From positions 1 to 35,602 of the forward strand of contig JAQXJI010000023.1 of the NCBI GenBank assembly GCA_029008615.1: a stretch of DNA of 35,602 nucleotides. Reading direction: 5' to 3'. Below the pieces are notes generated by a model. It was not told the DNA's origin, did no database searches, and saw nothing but the letters and a program-made list of their open reading frames with translations. This DNA comes from Elusimicrobiota bacterium (lineage in GTDB: Bacteria > Elusimicrobiota > Elusimicrobia > Elusimicrobiales > Elusimicrobiaceae). The stretch's first letter is position 1. Every line of letters starts with the position of its first letter. A program made the translations under genes and the position numbers. Shown piece by piece: positions 33,218-35,602 of the stretch.

Positions 33218-34744
33218 TCAAAGTCCTTGTGCGTCGGCTTGGATTATAGGAAGAAAATCATCCTGTACGGGTTTGAGTCCGTCATCTTGTTCAGGCTTTT
33301 GCGGCGCGGGGGCGGCTTCTTCAGCTTGAGTATCGGTAGCAAGATTAAGGACTATGTTGAATGTAAGTTTAAGCTGGTCGAAAAAATCCTTTTCGGATAT
33401 GCTTTCATCGGGCTGATGCGGGCCGTTGCCGTTTTTCTGCAAAAGCGGGCCTATGCCGTAGGTTATTACGCCGTGGCGGCGCAGAAATTCGCTTTCGCTT
33501 GAAGCCGGCGTAAGCCCCGGCAGAACCAAAATCCCGGGGAATGTTTGCTCAGCGGCTTTTTCTATGGCTTTAAAAAGAGGATCGTCAAAAGAAGAAGGCG
33601 GCTGCGGGAAAGGCATTTCCGGCCTTTCTATCACGGTAAGAGTTACGTTTTCGTCATCTTCAAACAAAGCGCTTAACTCATCTACAAAAGCCATAGGGTC
33701 GCTTTGCGGCAGAAGGCGGCAGTTTAAATTTGCGGAGGCTTCGTTAAACGCCGTATTGGTTTCTGTGCCGGAAGTCAGTACGGTGGGGGTAATTGTATCG
33801 CTTATTTGAGTTCTAAAAAATTCGTCTTCGCTTATAATTTTTGCGGTCTGCTGCGCCTGTAAAGGGTCGTCTGAAGCAAGCAGTTTTAAAGTAGTCTGAG
33901 CGTCGGCGTCCTGATAAGGAAAAATCCTTTCAAAAAATATTTTGGACAGTGATGAAAATTTATATAAGGGCTGATAACTTTCTATTATAGCAAGGGCTTG
34001 CGATAGCTTGTATATTGCGTTGTTAGCCCCTATTGAAGATGAATTGCCGCCTTCGCCTTTGGCGGTTACGAGTATATCCATATACATTTTAGTGGCGGCT
34101 TCAACAAACAAAATATCCGCAGGCATTTTGCCGTCCTCGTTCTTCATAATGCCGCCGCCTTCGTTGAGTGCGTAGCCGGCTTTAAGCTTTTCCGGGTATC
34201 TGTCGTAGAGAAATTTTATACCTTTTTCGCTGCCGCTTTCTTCATCGGAGGTAAACAGAAAAATTATATCCCTGTTAAGTTTAAAATCTCCCTTGGAAAG
34301 CCTTGTAAGTATTGTTAAATTTATCGCCGCGTAATTTTTGGCGTCGGTGGAACCCAAACCGTATATGCGGTTATCTTTAAGAGTGGCTTTTGCGGGGGGT
34401 AAAGTCCAGCCGTCCTGTATGGCGGCGGTATCCAAATGCGATATTAAGATAAGGGGCTTTTCGTTCCTTTTGGCCAGTTCCTTATCGGCTTTAAGCACTG
34501 CTATAAGATTGCCGCGCGGCTTTTCCGTACGGTAAATATCCCAGTCTATTTTATATTTGTTCAGCTTTTTATAGATGTATCTTAAGGCTTTCGTTTCCTG
34601 CGGTTCGGGTTGGGAAGTGTCTATATCTATCAGGTTTATAAGATTGTCTTTTGCCGATTGGTTAAGAGCGTCAAAATCAAGCTCCGCACAGTTAAGCGCG
34701 CAGGATAAGAACAGAGCGGGCAGGATTAATAAAAAGGGTTTCAT
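33218..34744 (-). CDS. M20-family metallopeptidase, exported
   Basis: The 508-aa precursor has a signal peptide (about residues 1-20, ending CALNCA). The M20 two-zinc motifs follow: HLDT near 102, GSTDAKNYAA near 130 (bridging Asp), SDEESGSEKG near 165 with the catalytic Glu pair, NEGGGIM near 194, and a late His near 446 (NGPHQPDES). Members cleave dipeptides, acylated amino acids or peptides; here it would act outside the inner membrane. The C-terminal tail (about 470-508) is acidic, proline-rich and of low complexity. Its ATG overlaps the stop of the DUF192 gene (ATGA at 34744-34741), so the two are translationally coupled. Confidence 0.9.
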   Translation of the reverse strand: MKPFLLILPALFLSCALNCAELDFDALNQSAKDNLINLIDIDTSQPEPQETKALRYIYKKLNKYKIDWDIYRTEKPRGNLIAVLKADKELAKRNEKPLILISHLDTAAIQDGWTLPPAKATLKDNRIYGLGSTDAKNYAAINLTILTRLSKGDFKLNRDIIFLFTSDEESGSEKGIKFLYDRYPEKLKAGYALNEGGGIMKNEDGKMPADILFVEAATKMYMDILVTAKGEGGNSSSIGANNAIYKLSQALAIIESYQPLYKFSSLSKIFFERIFPYQDADAQTTLKLLASDDPLQAQQTAKIISEDEFFRTQISDTITPTVLTSGTETNTAFNEASANLNCRLLPQSDPMAFVDELSALFEDDENVTLTVIERPEMPFPQPPSSFDDPLFKAIEKAAEQTFPGILVLPGLTPASSESEFLRRHGVITYGIGPLLQKNGNGPHQPDESISEKDFFDQLKLTFNIVLNLATDTQAEEAAPAPQKPEQDDGLKPVQDDFLPIIQADAQGL

Positions 34745-35169
34745 TTTAAATAAAACTCCAAGGAAGAACCTTCTTTTATGTCGTGCTTCTTTACGCTTCC
34801 TGCGGGCAATTCCAAAACATATTGCCCGAATCCTCCTACGGTAGCCACTTGATTATCCGGCGTATAAACGTAAGAATGGGGGACATTTGCTTCATAGGAA
34901 AATACTTTTAAATCGGAAGTTATAAAAATTATATCCAAATCTATAAGGGTGTTCTTCATCCAAAAATAACGCGGTTCGTCCGAATCAAAAACAAACAGCA
35001 TTCCCGCGCCTTCCGGCAGTTCCGTGCGGAACATAAGGCCCTTTTCTGTTTCTTCCGGCGTAACGGCGAGTTCCGCTTTAACGGTAAAACCGTCGGGCAG
35101 TATTATATCCGTTGTTTTGGGGCCGCAAGCGCAAAGAAAGGCGGCTAAGATAAATAAATATTTCTTCAT
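34741..35169 (-). CDS. DUF192-family lipoprotein
   Basis: The 142-aa protein opens with a short signal and a lipobox-like LCAC near residue 15, pointing to a lipoprotein. The DUF192 core is complete: TEKGLMFRTELPEGAGMLFV near 41-60, FWMKNTLIDLDIIFI near 68-82 and a closing GGFGQYVLELPAGS near 111. The family is a small beta-barrel of unknown biochemical function. It forms a two-gene unit with the exported M20 peptidase. No Shine-Dalgarno; TGG-TAAAAT ends 7 nt before the ATG, so a leaderless mRNA is possible. Confidence 0.88.
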   Translation of the reverse strand: MKKYLFILAAFLCACGPKTTDIILPDGFTVKAELAVTPEETEKGLMFRTELPEGAGMLFVFDSDEPRYFWMKNTLIDLDIIFITSDLKVFSYEANVPHSYVYTPDNQVATVGGFGQYVLELPAGSVKKHDIKEGSSLEFYLK

Positions 35170-35176
35170 TATTATA

Positions 35177-35185
35177 ATTTTACCA
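35177..35185 (-). promoter_or_regulatory. Extended -10 for the DUF192-M20 unit
   Basis: On the minus strand, TGG-TAAAAT ends 7 nt before ATG 35169. No -35 box is convincing. It shares the 53-base divergent spacer with the promoter at 35188-35216. Confidence 0.4.
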
Positions 35186-35187
35186 AT

Positions 35188-35216
35188 TTAATAGCCTTTT
35201 ATCATTTTGATATAAT
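35188..35216 (+). promoter_or_regulatory. Promoter of the OppD-like gene, possible leaderless start
   Basis: TTAATA (35188-35193), a 17-base spacer and TATAAT (35211-35216) with extended TGA. The -10 ends 6 nt before GTG 35223 and there is no Shine-Dalgarno. Confidence 0.5.
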
Positions 35217-35222
35217 TTAACT

Positions 35223-35602
35223 GTGCTTAAAGTGACTAATCTTTCCGTAACTTTCAATTCTCCTTCAGGCCCGGTAAAAGCGCTTGACGGCCTTTCCTAT
35301 ACCTTAAACGAAGGTGAAATTTTGGCCGTAGTCGGGGAATCCGGCTGCGGGAAAACCGTTCACAGCCTTGCCCTTACGCGGCTTTTGCCCAAAGGGGCGG
35401 AAGCTTCGGGCGAAGTTCTTTACAAAGGCAAAGACGTTCTTAAAACAGCGGAAAAAGATTTGCGCGCTTTAAGGGGTGCGGAAATCGGAATGATTTTTCA
35501 AGATCCGATGATGTCCCTCAACCCGGTGTTTACCGTAGCCGCACAAATGACGGAAACTCTGCGCGCGCACCTTAAAATAAGCAAAAAAGAAGCTCTTAAA
35601 AA
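35223..35602 (+). CDS. Peptide ABC transporter ATP-binding protein (OppD/DppD type), N-terminal part
   Basis: The frame runs off the window end; 126 complete codons are seen. I take GTG 35223 as start because it begins the usual OppD opening (MLKVTNLSVTF) and no in-frame ATG lies near. The Walker A motif is GESGCGKT near residues 42-49, and the Q-loop FQDPMMSLNPV near 98-108 is the hallmark of the OppD/DppD/NikD subfamily. It would energise import of oligopeptides, dipeptides or nickel with permeases and an OppF partner, presumably in the sequence after the window. It diverges from the exported peptidase and lipoprotein genes, so peptide use is a plausible common theme. Confidence 0.9.
   Translation, partial: MLKVTNLSVTFNSPSGPVKALDGLSYTLNEGEILAVVGESGCGKTVHSLALTRLLPKGAEASGEVLYKGKDVLKTAEKDLRALRGAEIGMIFQDPMMSLNPVFTVAAQMTETLRAHLKISKKEALK

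Overview
The window reads as a chromosomal segment of a fermentative, anaerobic, Gram-negative-type bacterium. The evidence is a full-length pyruvate:ferredoxin oxidoreductase, a complete Leloir galactose operon, several Sec signal peptides, a probable lipoprotein and a glycosyltransferase of the heptosyltransferase type. The mix of genes resembles gut Elusimicrobiota (Elusimicrobium-like), but this is recognition from gene style, not a database result. No rRNA, tRNA, CRISPR array, transposase or phage gene was seen.

Region 1 (1-3604) and its outlier at 13530-15205 hold the most unusual content. Three paralogous cassettes encode secreted proteins of 276-278 residues. Each has exactly 27 cysteines, nearly identical signal peptides and N-terminal domains, and diverged C-terminal halves. 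All three are driven by the same promoter, whose -35/-10 spacer is a pure T tract of 13, 12 and 11 bases. That is the classic layout of a slipped-strand (phase-variable) promoter. A conserved, foldable leader of about 95 nt follows each promoter, and a GC-rich terminator ends each cassette. Between cassettes 1 and 2 lies a small secreted-protein gene broken by a frameshift at a T7 tract. The flanking gene-free stretches (1-482, 2303-2577, 13531-14177) are packed with hairpin repeats that recur around the cassettes.

Region 2 (3620-13530) is housekeeping and metabolism: a CDF cation exporter, nifJ (PFOR, minus strand), a GT9-like glycosyltransferase, a nitroreductase, class II fructose-bisphosphate aldolase, an aquaporin, and a secreted trypsin-fold protein that has lost most of its catalytic triad.

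Region 3 (15206-21263) contains an RNA-rich stretch: a tiny promoter-hairpin-oligo(U) unit, then a run of hairpins closed by a strong intrinsic terminator, which also carries a 58-codon ORF with a Shine-Dalgarno. After it comes a giant gene (about 1839 aa) joining a long exported N-terminal part to an MFS-like membrane domain.

Region 4 (21302-26876) is a galactose uptake and Leloir operon: YidK-like sodium symporter, galK, galE, galT. Imported galactose would be phosphorylated, exchanged with UDP-glucose and re-epimerised, feeding glycolysis (which includes the aldolase here) and then PFOR.

Region 5 (26913-35602) holds typA/bipA, an ABC-F ATPase, a second nitroreductase, a SulP anion transporter, an M20 peptidase translationally coupled to a DUF192 lipoprotein, and the start of an OppD/DppD-type peptide-transporter ATPase cut by the window end.

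Most genes have clear Shine-Dalgarno sites. Four instead have a -10 hexamer only 6-7 nt before the start codon and no Shine-Dalgarno, suggesting leaderless transcripts.
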